In this document: positions 12,785-27,000 of the stretch, piece after piece
How positions within the stretch are numbered: position 1 is the stretch's first letter
Layout of the letters: each line of letters begins with the position of its first letter
Source of the DNA: Chamaea fasciata
Taxonomy: Eukaryota; Chordata; Aves; Passeriformes; Sylviidae
Length of the DNA: 64,000 bases
Direction: 5' to 3'
NCBI GenBank assembly: GCA_029207755.1
Contig: JARCOQ010000011.1
Coordinates: 24,269,212 to 24,333,211, forward strand
The notes under the pieces: model-generated
Databases searched by the model: none
Seen by the model: the letters and a program-made list of their open reading frames with translations, nothing else
Told to the model about the DNA's origin: nothing
Position numbers and translations under genes: made by a program

Positions 12785-15700
12785 AGCTTTTTGATCTGCT
12801 CAGCTGTGGTTCTCTGTCAGTCCAGCCACAGGAGTGGGTGGCTTTGCACCTCCAGCTCCAGCCTGGATTTGGACAAAAAGTGACAGGAATGTATAAGAAA
12901 ATTTTTACAGTAACACCTTCCATGTGTAACCTGAAGCCAGAAAAACATTTCTCCAAATAAATTTGATAGCACACTTCATCAACTGATTTGCAGGTTGGAC
13001 AACTCTTTTAAAAATCCTTTGTGTCATGTGTCTGGAAGAAATGGTGTAGGGTCAAGGTTTGGAAGGTGAGGTTGTGTACATTCCTACAATGGGAGATCAG
13101 AGAAACTAAGAAGTTGCACGAGTGGGACAGTGAACATGAGAATTTCAGAGCTTGGTGGAGATATTAATGATTTTAGGAATGCAGCACCCAAAAAGACTGG
13201 CAAGAATTAAGTTTAGACTGGAAGACTACAGAGCGCACACATGCACAAAAAATCTGACAGGACCTGCAGGAAGGAAAGAGGGAACTTGGTCCCTTGGATC
13301 AACCTCCCTTTTCAGCCTCAAAAGCCCTTGCATGTCCACAGCAATGATTCCCTCCAGAAGGAAATCAAGAGATCGGGCTGAGGGGCAATAAGTCCCTGAT
13401 TCAGCTACATCTCTCTATGTAAAATTACTGGGGGGATGCATGCAATTATCCTCTAGAAGTATGGATATGTTGAACTGGCTGTGCTGTTTTCTAGAGATAA
13501 AATGCTCTTTTTGGAAAATGAATGTTTTTTCTTCTCACAGCTAGATGTACTGCTCTGAGATCATGAAGAATATTTCTACTGCCTGAGTTTGGGACAGGAG
13601 ACCTGTGTTGGTAGAAAATGCCTAAAGTGCTTTACCCACTTCTACCTCAATGTCCAACAGATTTACAAGGACCAATGGCGTGGTGACAGCTCAGTTGTTT
13701 AGCAGAGCAGGTGATCCATCTCTCTCAACATGCAGGGAAATTGCTATTCACAGAAATTTCCATCATGCTGGGATGGTCTCAACACCACAAACACTGTCAC
13801 TTCCAGAGAACAGATTTTTCTCCAAGTATTGAGCAAGATTATGACCCAGAGTGAGTCAGCAGCTGGAAGTGTGATAGGGACGCTCCCAAGGACGCCCTGC
13901 AGTCAAGGCAAAGGTTAGTGGAACAGACCCGCATTGTCATTCCCATCTGAGACAAGGGCTTTATCTGTGTAAACCACATCTTATTGCTCCTCATTAACAG
14001 CATCACAGCTTTGGTTGGAAATCATTTTATAATACCTACAGATAACGCAAACACTGGCACACCTTTCCCAGGAACATCACCTTCCTGGAGGTGGCTGCAT
14101 TCTCCTTGCCAGATGAGCAAATTCAAGTGTCTGCTGCAAAGCTGATTGCCTGAGCGCAAATAATCCCGGCCAACTTCTGCCCAACCTGCATTTGGAAATT
14201 ATTATTTTATTATTAACAAACACGAAGGTCGAAAAATTCGTTTAGATAAGTCTGCTTTTCTGGGTTAGTCAATCTCCAAGCCATGAAGGACCATCACTGG
14301 TCTAATGGTCTTTTATGATTTCCTGAGAGGCCCTCTTATCACAGTTATAGTTTGTGAAAGACAGTGGACTTTTACCTTCTGATATACAAAGGATAATGTA
14401 AATTCAGTGCAAGCCTTGGCCTGTTTAAACTAGGTGGATGCAGCACATCATCTGCCCATCTACTTTTTCCGTATTGTTTGAATTTTGGAAGCATGTATCA
14501 AGCTTTTCTCAATGAATATAAGAAAGTTTCTGCACTTTGTGTGACCCTGCTGAACTCGGCAACACTGACTTCTCAACACCCCTGCTGAAAAAAAGCCACT
14601 AAATCTTACAAACTATCTCTTTGTTGTCTCTTGCTTTTTCCCAGCCCCTCCTTCCAATCCTACCCAGCCAGTTGAGCTGCACTTTTCACCTCCTCTGTTG
14701 ACATGAAATGAAGTAATCACATTTATTTGAATATTCACTACAGATCTTGTCATCATCTCAGTTTATTAGCCAAGAAGATAGTGTTTCAAGAGCAAGTCTT
14801 AAAACTTTACAACATGGATCCACTCACTCGCTAAAAGCAAAATAAGTGAATTAAAACCTCAATTCATAAAGCAAATAAATGTCATGTAGACACACCACTG
14901 AAATCAAGCCATGAAAGCTAATGAGCCTGCAAAACAGAAGGACAGAGCCTGGAAAAGGTCCTACAGGCATCTCCAAAGAGCCCCAGGTGGCTTTGTAAGG
15001 ATGCTGCCCCAGCCAGTCCCTCTGCAGAGCTTGGTTCACCCATCCACCACAGGGAAATGGGGGAAATCCACAGGCATGAGTGAGAGCACTTCCAGCTACA
15101 GGCAAAAAACACCTTGGGAAATATATGCTACCTATGTATTTAAGTGCACATGGATGTAAAAAAAAAAAACCCAAACACAAAGAAATAGCTACAGCTTTTG
15201 GGATGCAGTGAGTGCTGTGTTATTGTTTGCAAATTTTCTGTTTCCACTGCCATGTTACTGATATTGGGATGTAAAAATCGCTGTGCTTGCCTAAATGCAC
15301 AAAAAAGAGAGACAGATATAGAACTTTAATCTTTTTCCCTTGTTGCATAGGCAAAATAAACAATACACACGTTACACGTAGTATAGTCTGAAAGTGTGGA
15401 CTTGAATTTCTACAAATAATTTACAATCTACATAGGAAATGCTGGATCCTATCTTTGGGTGAAATATTGCTAGCTCTGGCAGTCCCATCCAGTGGCACAT
15501 GTGTACTGAAGGAGGACTACCCCTGAGAGAAGAGGCGATTTAGAGCAAGCAAGAGAAAACCAAATTTTAAGCACCTTTGGAAGAGCACAGGGTCATGACC
15601 TTGATTTGTATCTGTTCTGAGGACAGAGGAGTCAGTCTTTAAGTCTGTCATTAAAGCACTTTCCTCAATTTTTAGATTTACTGGGGGGTTGTTAAGATAA

Positions 15701-16364
15701 GGACAGGGAGCGTGATGAGAGGCAGGGTCCATTCCCCTAATAAAAGAAGTGAGAGTGTCGTTCCAGCTGCTCTCTCTGTAATATTTACACAAGACCTGAG
15801 AAGAATTTGAATCTGCAAGACCATTTCAGGAGTTTCCAAGTGATTCTGGGGCCAAAACACCTCTTTTAAATGACGACTGGTGGAATCAAGCCTCCAAGAT
15901 CCAGATACTATTGAAGATTAGGGATGCTGTGCACCCTCCCTGAAAGAGGAAAAAACGTTGAAGGCCTGTTGACAGATGACTTTGGAAAGAAGAGATTGTT
16001 TTCCACCTAGAAAAATGGCATTGAAAACAGATTTTTAGAATTGTTTGGACGGCTGTATCTTGTTGAAGTCTACAGTTCATGATGAAACTCCAGTTCTGTC
16101 TTGTTATTCTAAAAATCTGCTCCAAAAACGCTGGTCTGAAAATGCCCATGATGGACCACATAAATTGTCTCTTATAAAAACTCAAAAGGTTTTCCAGTTT
16201 CATCTTTGGGGGTTTTAATCTTTTAAAAGCATGTTCAGATTATACTCATTTGATTTTAGTGAGATTGGGCTCTGAAATAAATGGGCTGTGCACACACACT
16301 AACACATGTGGAATTCCTTTTCAGTAATCCTCAAAGCGGCTTTTGATTTTACTTCTGATTCATC

Positions 16365-16384
16365 AAAAAAAAAAAAAAAAAAAA
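16365..16384. repeat. Poly-A run (20)
   Basis: Twenty consecutive A on the plus strand, with no recognisable element attached. Confidence 0.95.
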
Positions 16385-18557
16385 GGCACCAGTGAGCAAG
16401 TGAGATGTGCACAGGGATTTAGATGGCTCCGAGGTCACCACATACATTTACATAGGAAACACATGGCTATGGGAAAACTCTCCACTTGGCTGTAAAATGG
16501 TTTCCTTGAGGTGTTTTCGCAGAATCTGGCTCTCGAAAAGATAAAAATCCCGTGAATCAAAGGCTAGTTGGAGAGAAATGGAATCTGAATTAATAAGGCA
16601 GCTCATCAGCAGCCTAACAACACCATCCCAGAGGCAAATCCACAGCCCAGAGCTCTGGGACTGACCCCAACAGGGCCTGGGTGGCACCCAAGGGAAAATC
16701 CTCATCCACCTTCCAGCACTATGTCACCCCTGAGGATGAAAAAGAGGCAAAATGGGCTGTGGGGCAGCAACCCCCAAATCATAGGGCAGGTCTGCGTCCT
16801 CTCCCAGGAGGAAGCCTTTAGCAGATGCATAGAGCAGGCAGGTGTGGAAGGAGCTGGAGGAGGAATTTCTGCTCCTGGACAAGTCTGAGTCTCACGTGGA
16901 GCCATGAGAGAGGCCCTGGGATGAGCACGGGGCTGGGGACACTCTCATCCCACAGCTCTGGGAAAGCAGGACATCTCCTGTGCCCCAGGGCAGAGCTGAG
17001 CCCTGCCCGTGCTGCCATTCACCCCTGAGAATAAGGAGAAAGCTCCAGCTATTGTCCAGGTCCTGAAAGTCTTTTATGAGAGAAGAATAAGCCTGAAATG
17101 CAACAGCTTTTTTTGGTGAAGGAAGCTTCACGTGACTCATCCATCACAAGCTTTATTATTGCTTCAGACCCTACTGCAGGTTTACAACCAGATGTTTTAG
17201 GGACCTCGCATTTTCCCCGTGAAATATTCCCTGCACCGTGTTTAGAGCTGACAGACAGGTGGTTGTAAAGTCAACCAGAACCTGTAAAGTCAGGGCTGGC
17301 AAGTTTTTCCTCAACACGATAAAAAAGTCCATTATTAGTATTTTGTGATTAATGATTAAATATTATAAATGTACATTAATAAGTATAACATGCTCTCAGT
17401 ATTTTATTGCTGCTTTTATGATATGACAGGCAAATCTATGAGAGCATATTTAATGCACTCACACGCCCATATTGTGTGTGTAATTTACACAAACTGTAGA
17501 GATGGCTTAAATTGCATCTGAAAAGGACACAATCAAGGTTGGTAGGTCTCCAACAAAACCCAAATTTTCCCTTATGGTTGCATCTTCTGCAGGGAGTTTT
17601 TTGTATTCTTCATGATCTCTAAATTTCTGCAATTTATCACAACTGAGGAAGGTAAAATTAGGGGAAAAAATAGCGTTGGAAATGTAGCCTTGTGAAAAGC
17701 TCTGCGAACTTTGAAAAGATTGTCACAGTCTAATGCAGGGGGGAATGGGAAGTGCTGTGTCAGAATTAGTGTCTTATCCAAAGAGAAGAATGAGCAGAAT
17801 TTAAAATTACTTCAAGTTCCTTAAGTTGCTCATTTTGCTGAGCTCAGACACAGATGCAACATTTGCCAACCTGCACTTGCTTGACTGGCCACCACCTGCA
17901 GCCACGGCTTAGAGAGATAAAGCAGCAAACAGGTACATTGCATCAACCAACCCCTCCTTATTAATTATCAACTTTCCTGGCTCTCAGTCAGGTCTCCAGG
18001 CAGGGCAGCAGCTCCTGCAGAAGGGGAGGTGCACTGATGGTCTCTGGAGGATGTCTGCTGGTGCTGATGCTCCTGCAGCCCCTGGGAGGAATGTTCTGTA
18101 CACCAGCTCCTTCTGCTTTCAGAGCACCATTCTGAGCAAGGACCAGCTCTCAGCCAGGTTCCTCAAGTTATTTTGTCCAGCATTTACCCTTCACTTTCAT
18201 TTCTCCCAATTGTTTCACATAAGAAAAAGTTACCCTTCCTCAGTATGTCAAAATGCATCATCATAATTCATGGACACACTGTTAAAAGGAAAATGTGTTT
18301 CAAACATCTGGATAAATGCACGTGTGTGTGCAAACAGGGCACCCTGGGCAACTGCATCTGTTAGCAACAATTTGCAGGGGCAAATTCCTGACTGTAGGAG
18401 CAGCAGAGACACCCACAGATAAATAGGCTTCTGGGTCAAATTCCCTGAGCTGCAGAAATCTTTGTTTGCAGCTTATCAGTTTCATATTGAGGTTTCTCCT
18501 ATTCAAAGATAGGTGTATAGTTAAGAAAGCAAGAAGACTTGAGGGCAAACCAAGCAG

Positions 18558-18559
18558 AA

Positions 18560-18591
<32 letters not shown>

Positions 18592-18594
18592 AAA
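18558..18594. repeat. A-run followed by (TA)n microsatellite
   Basis: An 11-base A run (18558-18568) leads into 11 TA units (18569-18590) and a short A tail. Confidence 0.95.
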
Positions 18595-19613
18595 GAAACA
18601 GAGGGTGCCATGGAAGCCCTTACTCAGATTGGGACTAAGTAATTTAGAGAGATTTTAACTTAGAGTGGTCTTGGCCAAGAATAATGATGTGAGCCCTGAG
18701 GCCACAACCTATATGCTACAATAAAATACACAAGGTGTTCTACTAATAAATGCTAACAAATGCAACTTTTGCTTTTATATTAAGCATTTCAGAGTTTCCC
18801 TGCCTTTTAAAAGCAGTGTTTTTCATGAATGGAATGGAACAGTTCACATGAGGATCCAGAATTGTGGATCCAGGGTCTGGTGTTGCTGTGCAAGGTGTGC
18901 CCTTCATTCAGCAGTGCTCGTGCCAGCAGCAGCTCCCAAGCTCAGCCCCAGCGTGGTAAACTCATCCTCACTAGAAATTTGGAGCAGTCCAAATGGTGAA
19001 AAAGGCATTCATATAAACTAAAGGGACCTCTGGCATATTTGTCTTCAAAAGGAGGTATAGACCCCCTTCTTACATGGCATGTTCTCTCTAAGAACTTATA
19101 TTTCAAACAATTTTTACATTATTAACTCAGTCAATCACACAAAAACCCCAAGCCCCCAATGCGTTCTTGGATTACAGATGAAAAAACACGTGTACAAGAG
19201 CCACATTTTTTTAGATGTAGCCTCCTTCAGTGGGATTTATTTCTCCAACCAGCACGAGCTGGCTTGGCCAGTGGTCTGACCCCGGCAGCTCTGGGTTACA
19301 GCCCCTGCAGGAGTCGGATACTCAGCTCTGCTAAAAAACATCACATGGAAGAACTTGGTGGCAACTTCTGAAAACTTGAGCTCAAGGGACTTGTGCTATA
19401 GCATGCAAAGGAGGTGGGGGACAGGGCGTTTTTATCCTAAAACTGTTGTGAAATGTGTTTATAATCACACAGGAGCAGTTCATTTGTTTCCAAAGGAGGC
19501 TATTAACCAGGTCAGTGGAGAATTTCAGTGTTCAGCTAGTGAGGATGAGCTTGCACAAACTATACCCAGCCTTTATACAAATCAAAAAAAAGCTTTTGGG
19601 TTTGTTTTTCTCC

Positions 19614-19629
19614 TTTTTTTTTTTTTTTT
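19614..19629. repeat. Poly-T run (16)
   Basis: Sixteen consecutive T on the plus strand. Confidence 0.93.
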
Positions 19630-22600
19630 CATTTAATAAGTAGGTAATTCCTCTCCAATCCACTTGGAATGTGACTGGAGCAATTTTCTACTGAATTGGT
19701 TGTATTCAACAGGATTGCCTGGTTAGTGACTAGAGAAAATCCAAGTAAAAATTAAGTAATAATTAGTATAGCTTGGATGCAAGAGTAAAATCTTTGGGAC
19801 TGGGACCCTCTGGTGCTGCAGGATTGGTAATTTCTTTGATCAGCAGTGCATCTGCCACTCTCACAAGTGGCAACAGCCTCTGGATTAAGGTGTACCCCCG
19901 TGTTTCTTTCTGACACGATCAGCAGATATTTAACATTATGACATCCCAAAAGCAGCCTCCTTCTTCATCCAGTTCACCTCAGAGACATCTTGGCTTCAAA
20001 GCACAGATGGGTCATTAACATATGACTGTTGTTGGGCATAAATAACCCAAAAAAATACCTAACACAGCTGGAGTCGAGCACATTCTGAAACACTGAAAAC
20101 AAAAGAGGCAAACTTATCCACCCCATAATTTCTGCAGTCAATGGAGGCTGCTGAGCAGCACTGAGAATTGAGCTGCCTGCTCAGACACAGAAAAATCGAG
20201 TTTATAAACCTAATACCCTTAGGTAGCAAGTTTGAAACCGGTCATTTTAATCCCCCTGCATTCTGTTTCTTTCACTGCTGTACATTTAAATAGTGCAAAT
20301 GTTAATGCGTAACACTTTGATGCAGGGAAATAGAATATCTGTAAAGTGCCTTGGAAACATCAGCTGGAAGATGCTGTAAGAGAGCAAAGCTCTACCCTCA
20401 TTTTCCAAGGAGAGAATTCCAAATTCCAGGCAATTTGCCCACTCATGACATTTTAGGCAAAGTGCCACTGGAAAACATTTTGTGCCATCCCAAACCACTT
20501 TTCCCTGGGATGGTTTTAACACAGCATCAGCCCTCAGTTCCCACAAAATGAAGGCTTGCCCTGTTTCCTACACAGGGTCTGTGACCCACCCAGCTGTCCC
20601 CCCTCATCTGAGCCGTTTGCTGTTCCCCTGTAGGTGACAATCAGCAGCCACCAGGGAGCAGCTGGAATTCCAGTGCAACACCCCCACCCCTGCTGCCAGC
20701 CAGGTGCAGGAATCCATCCTTCCACAGAACTCGACAGAAAATCTTGTAATAACATTTCCTGAGTGCAACCTGGGCATCACCTGGGGAGAACAGCATGAAG
20801 TCACAGAGGTAGTATTACCTCTTAAATGTGTGAAATTTTGATAAGGGCCGTATTTCTTCACCACATAAAAAAAAAAAAAGAGAAATCCCATTAAGAGGTA
20901 CATCACTAGTTAACTGGATGACATTCCAAGGTACAGAGTGTAAAGCCCAAAAAAACCCCCACTGTTTTCTATACATTGTAGGGAGACACGTGGAAAACAT
21001 CAGAGGTCAGTTTGTCATGGCTTAGAAGAGGCTCCATCAAACTTACATTTTATTTCCTCAGCAGTTTGTTGACATTGACTATTTCTGTCTCAATTAAGTG
21101 ACTGACCAGACGGTTTTGCCATAGAGATGGGCAGTGGATGGGAATGAACTCTGACCCATTTAAATTAAGTCTAATATTTATTGTTCCAGGCCAACAATGG
21201 TCTGGGGAAGCACTGCCTTTGACCTGCTGGGTGCATACAATCATGTACATAAAGGAACTATACAAAATAGAGCCTGGATTGTTTAAAAGATGAGCCAGTC
21301 CCTCTGAGGTTAGGGATTCACATCATGGAAGATTAAATCTCAGATAGATTTTATCCATGGATAGAAAAATAAACTGAGTAAAGAGTTTTATAAATTAGAT
21401 GCAATAGGGGTAATTATGAAGCTATATGTATTTTTAATCAGCTCTTCAATAGGGAAAATTAACTTTGCCTTGATCCCACCCTTTAGTTTATTATTTATCT
21501 CCCACCAAGAGCATTTAGAAGAAAAGGATTCTTTCTTGCCCTTTTCTTTGGTTAAACAGTCGATAAAATTAGCATTTTCAGGCATGCACACTGGACCTGG
21601 TGCAGGTCTTTGCTTGCTGCAAAAACCCTCTTAAATTACTGGATGCAAACAGGTAATTCTGGACACAAACAGCAGAGTCCCAAGCCTGACACTGGCCCGA
21701 AAGGGCTTTTTTCTCCTCTTTGAACTGCACCAGCACGCTGTGAGCCATAAGGCAAACTGCAGAGAACCTATAATGCTATATTAAATCTTTGCAATGCTGC
21801 ATTTCTCATGGTCACAATAAGTCTGATAAGATTAGAAAATAAAGCGGGCTGTGGTACCTGTGCACCATCAAAGCGCACAAAATGGCCCCGCTGTACACTG
21901 GTGCTAAAAAATATTAAAGAAATTCAGCTGACCTAATTTTTTAATGTTCTCATAGTTGGCATTATATATGTATACACACACAGGCACATTTTTCACATAT
22001 TTAACCAGTAATAACTTTTTATCACCACAATTTTGCTATTGATTGCTTCTCTAACAGTGAAATGCATCACAAACAGAAATGAATGAAGCTGTCGGGAGGA
22101 AAGTTCCATAGTAGCTTTACTGTCAGTTCCCATCATAAATAACCATGACATCATATGAGTCTTATCTACGGGTTGCTCTTACTGATCAATGGCATCACTC
22201 TAGTAGTGTAAATAGCTTCTAATGTCCCATCTTCCACCTTCAAATAGATTCTGATTATTTATGACGGCTGTTAGGTTACAAGTCTGAGCTGTGGTTTGGA
22301 TTTATTTTCTACTTACAGCTGCTGTGGATTTCAGGTTAGATAGGATTATTTTTTAGTTTGGATGATGAAATGGGATAGACTTGCCATGGAGCCTAGAAAA
22401 GCCTTCATCTCATTTACTCTCTGTAGCAATTTGACTGTGAATCCAAAGACCTTAAAGGCTTTTCATTAAATAATTCAAAACGTTAAAACAGAGAGTGCTG
22501 GTTGCTTTTGCCAGGTTCAGAGTATCCTAATCAATTTACAGTTAAAAAGAAAAGGAATAATATTTTTCCTTGTTCCTAAACTACAAAGGAGTTTCATTAT

Positions 22601-23828
22601 GTGCAGAACTGTATAACGCAGCCTTACAAAATTGTCACGAAAATATAACAGCCAACAGAAAAATCTGCTTGTCAGCTTTTCCCATGGTGATCATGAAAAA
22701 ACTAATGATGTTTTACTCACTCACTCAACAAAAACTATTCACCCCCAGGCCAGTCGATATTTGGAAGGATGATATAATCTCTATATTTCTTATGATAATG
22801 AAAGTCATGTCTGCCTGAATACAGAGCTCTAGACATTTATTTTTTTTAATATCTATTGCATTCCCATACCCCCAAAACGGATCTTGTAATTGAGAACTGG
22901 GGCACAGAACAACAGCACACTGAGAAAAAAATGCACTTAGGTTCCCACTTGCCACAACAGATTAGGGGGGTCAATGGCATGTTAACTAATTCATTATTTA
23001 AATTTCCAGAGTCAAGTTCCTCTCTTGCATTACATTTAGCAAGTGCACCAAGTTGAGGGGCATCCTTGAGAGAACGGGTCATTTTTTCCCAGCATCAACA
23101 ATAATTAATAAATGGTTAGCCTTGTCCAGCGCATTTCTCTAAAGAAAACACCCTAATGACACAGAGGGGAAAATCAATAAGGATAAAAATGCAGCAGTGA
23201 TAAATATTCTGCTACTCTTATCCTTTGGTGACCTTCTGAGGGGCTACAGATTTAAAGACTCATCCCACTACGGTCTTTTATTCCCCTCTTTACCATAATT
23301 CATCAGTTAATATGTAACTCTGAGCTGATTACAACTTATCTGTAAATGTCTTTTATGCAACAGCAGTGCACGAGCCCCTCAGTGGAACAAACCTGGCACA
23401 TTTTCTTTAGCTCTCCTTATGGCAATTTAGTTGCAAATGATAAAAAACCCGTGATGGTATTTGGTGTGATAACTTGACAATGCAAAGATCTTTGGGTTTG
23501 GCCTGAAAGAATCCAAAACATGCTCCAATCTTTGTATCTGGGTGACAAGCATTTATTTTTCCATCCAGTATTTCCTCCTTAAGATTGTTCTGTTTGGTGA
23601 AGAGCTGTTGCGCTCAGAGCAGCGCACACCTCCAAGCGCTGCCTTGCCTCGATTAAAGAGTAACCACGGCACCAGAGGTCACCTGGAAATGGAAAGTCTT
23701 TAAAACACGCCAGCAAAATCACTGCCTGGGCTGGAGGCTTTCAAAAGACAGTTCAGTAATTACCAATAAAACCCTGGTGGCACTTTTCCAGTCTCAGTCT
23801 CTGCTATCGTTTGAGCTTGCAGAAGTAT

Positions 23829-24061
23829 GCGACGATACCGTCGTTTTCACGCGTCCCCTCTCCCACCCGTGCCAGACTTTCCCCGTTTTTCTGGGTTTTC
23901 GTTGGTTGTTTTTTTTTCTTTCCCAACGTGATCATCTGTTTGTTATGCCTTAGGTGAAGTTAAAACCTCGGCGGGGAGAAGGAGGGAATGTGGCTGCTGG
24001 GCGCTGACAATGGGTGTTTTGTCACCGCCAGGCGCTGGTGGCCATCGGGAAGCGTGGACGA
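23829..24061. promoter_or_regulatory. CpG-rich pocket in intron 2, candidate regulatory element
   Basis: By eye about 17 to 20 CpG dinucleotides occur in roughly 230 bp (for example gcgacgataccgtcg, cacgcgtc, ctcggcgggg and atcgggaagcgtggacg), while the surrounding kilobases have few. Its size is just above the usual lower limit for a CpG island. It could be an intragenic enhancer or an internal promoter. MECOM does use internal promoters for its short EVI1 isoform, but nothing here proves a transcription start. Confidence 0.3.
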
Positions 24062-27000
24062 GCCCAGGCACTTGATGCCAGGGGTGGATGATTTATTGCC
24101 TGAGTGTCTTCGGTGGCAATTGGACCCCTTCCCGCTGTCACTCACGCCTTGCAAAGATTTGGTCCTAAAGAAGAGGTTCCCCCCTGGTCTAAAGAGATTA
24201 CAATGCTTGTCATAAAGTGTCTTTTAGAGGAGGGAAATGGGTATGAAAATGGGTAAAGAAAGGAAACAATTGGAAGAGGAGAGAAGATGGATGTTCTGTA
24301 ACCTTTTCTCAGAGACCCATTTCTCCTTCTTTTTCTCCTGTCTTTAGCAGGTTTTTGTTTTGGCTGATGACAATGCGTAATAGCCTGATAAATTGATTTT
24401 GTGAGTCCCCTTTCTCATCTCTTGAGAAGACACTAACTCGTTGGGACTTCAGAGGGCTCTCGGAGGCAGGAGACAACAATTAGTTTGTTGGGGATGTCAG
24501 AAAGGAGCTTCAAAGTTTTGCCAGGAAAAATCCTTTCTGACAGATCAGTGCTGACAACGTTGGCAGCTGCTAGGAAAAGTGGAGCTGGAAACTCCCTCCG
24601 ACTCTCAGGAGCAGGGAAAAATTGCGGGGCATTAACTCTGTACAGTGGGTTGGGCACTGCTGCTGTTGCTTTTCACTGAAGCATGTATGGCAATGACTAA
24701 AGCTTTCCACAGGATGAAAGAAGATTAAGAAACATTTAAAATCAAAATTTTTCTAGGCATTTGGTTGGTTTGTTGGGTTTTTTTTTTTTACAAAACCGTA
24801 ATACATAACCTTTAAAAATTTTCACAAAATCCAGAAAGCACATCATGGCAAGATATGCTTCTGCAGAGCTGAAATAGGTGGTCTTGTTACATGTTTTAAA
24901 AACTCATCCTAGAAACACTGGTCTGTGTTTTAAAAGCAAAACTTCAAAATGGTCAGGGTTTTTTTGTCTCTTGAAAAGTCAAGAAAATCCTTCATGATTT
25001 TCTGCAAACACACATCAAAACCAGTTGCATCGAGGTAAGTCTGCGTGCCTCTCAGTACAGGAAACCTCACAGAAGAGCTCTGCTAATAAAACCTCCTGAA
25101 TTCAGCAAATCTTGAATTTCTAAGCCTGGAAATAAAAATACCAGCCATTTCCTTTAGGGAGGAGCACTGGTCAGCCCAGGCTTGCTGAAAAGAAGCCACC
25201 AAAACCAGTTTGTTGACAGATCACAGATCCAGAGGAAAGCTGTGTTTCACAGGTTTTGGGGAGGAGGATCTGACACCGAAACCTGGCAAAGGCTTTGTGA
25301 ACTTCCACAAAAGAAGCTGGGGACAATTAGTCTCCATTAAATTGATAGGGTCACTCTACACAATGCAACTGCATTCCAGGAGAAGGGCATTGCACGTGTT
25401 GATATGGGCTCTGGCACATCTGTTGGCTCCCTTATAGATGTTATGAGACTCAAATATTTATGTTTTATTTCACCACAGTAAAAACGGATTTTTGCTGTAA
25501 AGTAGAAGATGCCTAATATTGTGCTTCTTGGTAAATTTTGACATAAACACATGCTCTCCCCAGACTCCCCTGTGCCACGATTTTACTGGAGATCTCAGAA
25601 AAGCAGAAGTAAATTTATTTAAATTTTTTAGGAAAGATAAACTCACAGTACCAATATACCTATGTGATAAATCAATAAAAAAAAATTTTTTTAAACTTTA
25701 GGAATCTTTCATTTCTAAAATCCTATAGATGATAGAAATAATTGTATATTTGATACAGGTTGGTACCTACACACCTTATTGCTTCCTCTGTTTATTTCTT
25801 TGATAAACTGCAGTGAGCTGGGAATAAACCACATCCTGTCAGAACTGATCCTGCACGAAGAAAGCTTCCACTGATCAGAACTTATTTGAAAAGGAAGAGG
25901 AGGGATAGAGTGTATCAATAAGGAACTAAACCAGACCTTTCAAACCTGGGGAGAAAAGGGCAGGTTGTACATTCAGTAGTTAGAGCCAATTTCATGAGAG
26001 TATAAATTGCTTTGCCGAAAATCTCTTTAGGTGCATTAATGCTGCGGTAAAGACACAGCACTGGAGTAATAATTGCACAGCCATTTGCTGGCTTTTAAAA
26101 TCACATCAGTCCGAGTAATATCACCCAGGGTTATACATCCTGCTAGAAGCAGTCTATTAATATCACACACACAACAAAGGTTCAACAGATCTCGACTAAA
26201 GCCCGGATTATTGGAAAGGTGAGACAAGTCTGGTGTGAGAGCTGCAGACAAAGTTAGGCCCAGCAGACATTTCTCAGTCCATTGCCTGTTTCGAGCTGCT
26301 ACTGGGAGGCGAGAAAGAATCAGTGTATGTGGGAAAAAATGCCCTTTGAGTGGGAGAGAAAATATGGCTTTTTCTTTCAAAGATACACTAGAACGCAATC
26401 AGGCTATTAATCAAATAGATAAAACTGGCACTTCAGTCCCTGCCGCTAACAGAACTCTGTGCAGTAACAAAACCTTCTCAACACACCAGGAGACTCTTAA
26501 AATTCAAGCACTCTCAAACTTAGCAGCACCCCTGAGAGCCACAAATTGAGAGAAATTAATTCTGTGCCTCTGCACCCCTCATTACCAGGAGAGCTGAAGT
26601 AGGTCAAATGCAAGTTAATCTCTTAAATTCCACTTTTGTACGCGAATGTTAAAGCAGCCATTACTTTTGCACTGGCAAATGTCCCCAGGCTAAAGTGCAG
26701 AACTTTAATAAACCACAACATGTTGGTATTGAATATAATTCCAGCTAAATGACTGAATATATATATTTTTTAATATTTTAGTGTTGTCCCCTGAAATGCC
26801 CACCTCATGCATGACTGTAACAAGCCTGTCTGAAAGGTTTAGCCGCACCTAAACAACTATTTGTGATGCACACTTCATTCTTTTGGAATTAGTAACTGTG
26901 CATGAGTGTTAACTCATTTTTTCATGTCAAATATGGAACATCAATGCCAAACAGAACAGGGTGCTAAAGGTGATGCCAGGAGAGAGGGAAACATGTTTTA

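Noticed and set aside
13071..14200. Possible hidden exon or repeat in a region with several short frames.
   Set aside because: No splice-flanked conserved peptide and no repeat wording found.
24121..24160. GTGAGT donor-like word on the minus strand beside the CpG pocket as a first-exon donor.
   Set aside because: The CpG pocket lies downstream of it in gene direction, and such words are common by chance, so it does not support an alternative first exon by itself.
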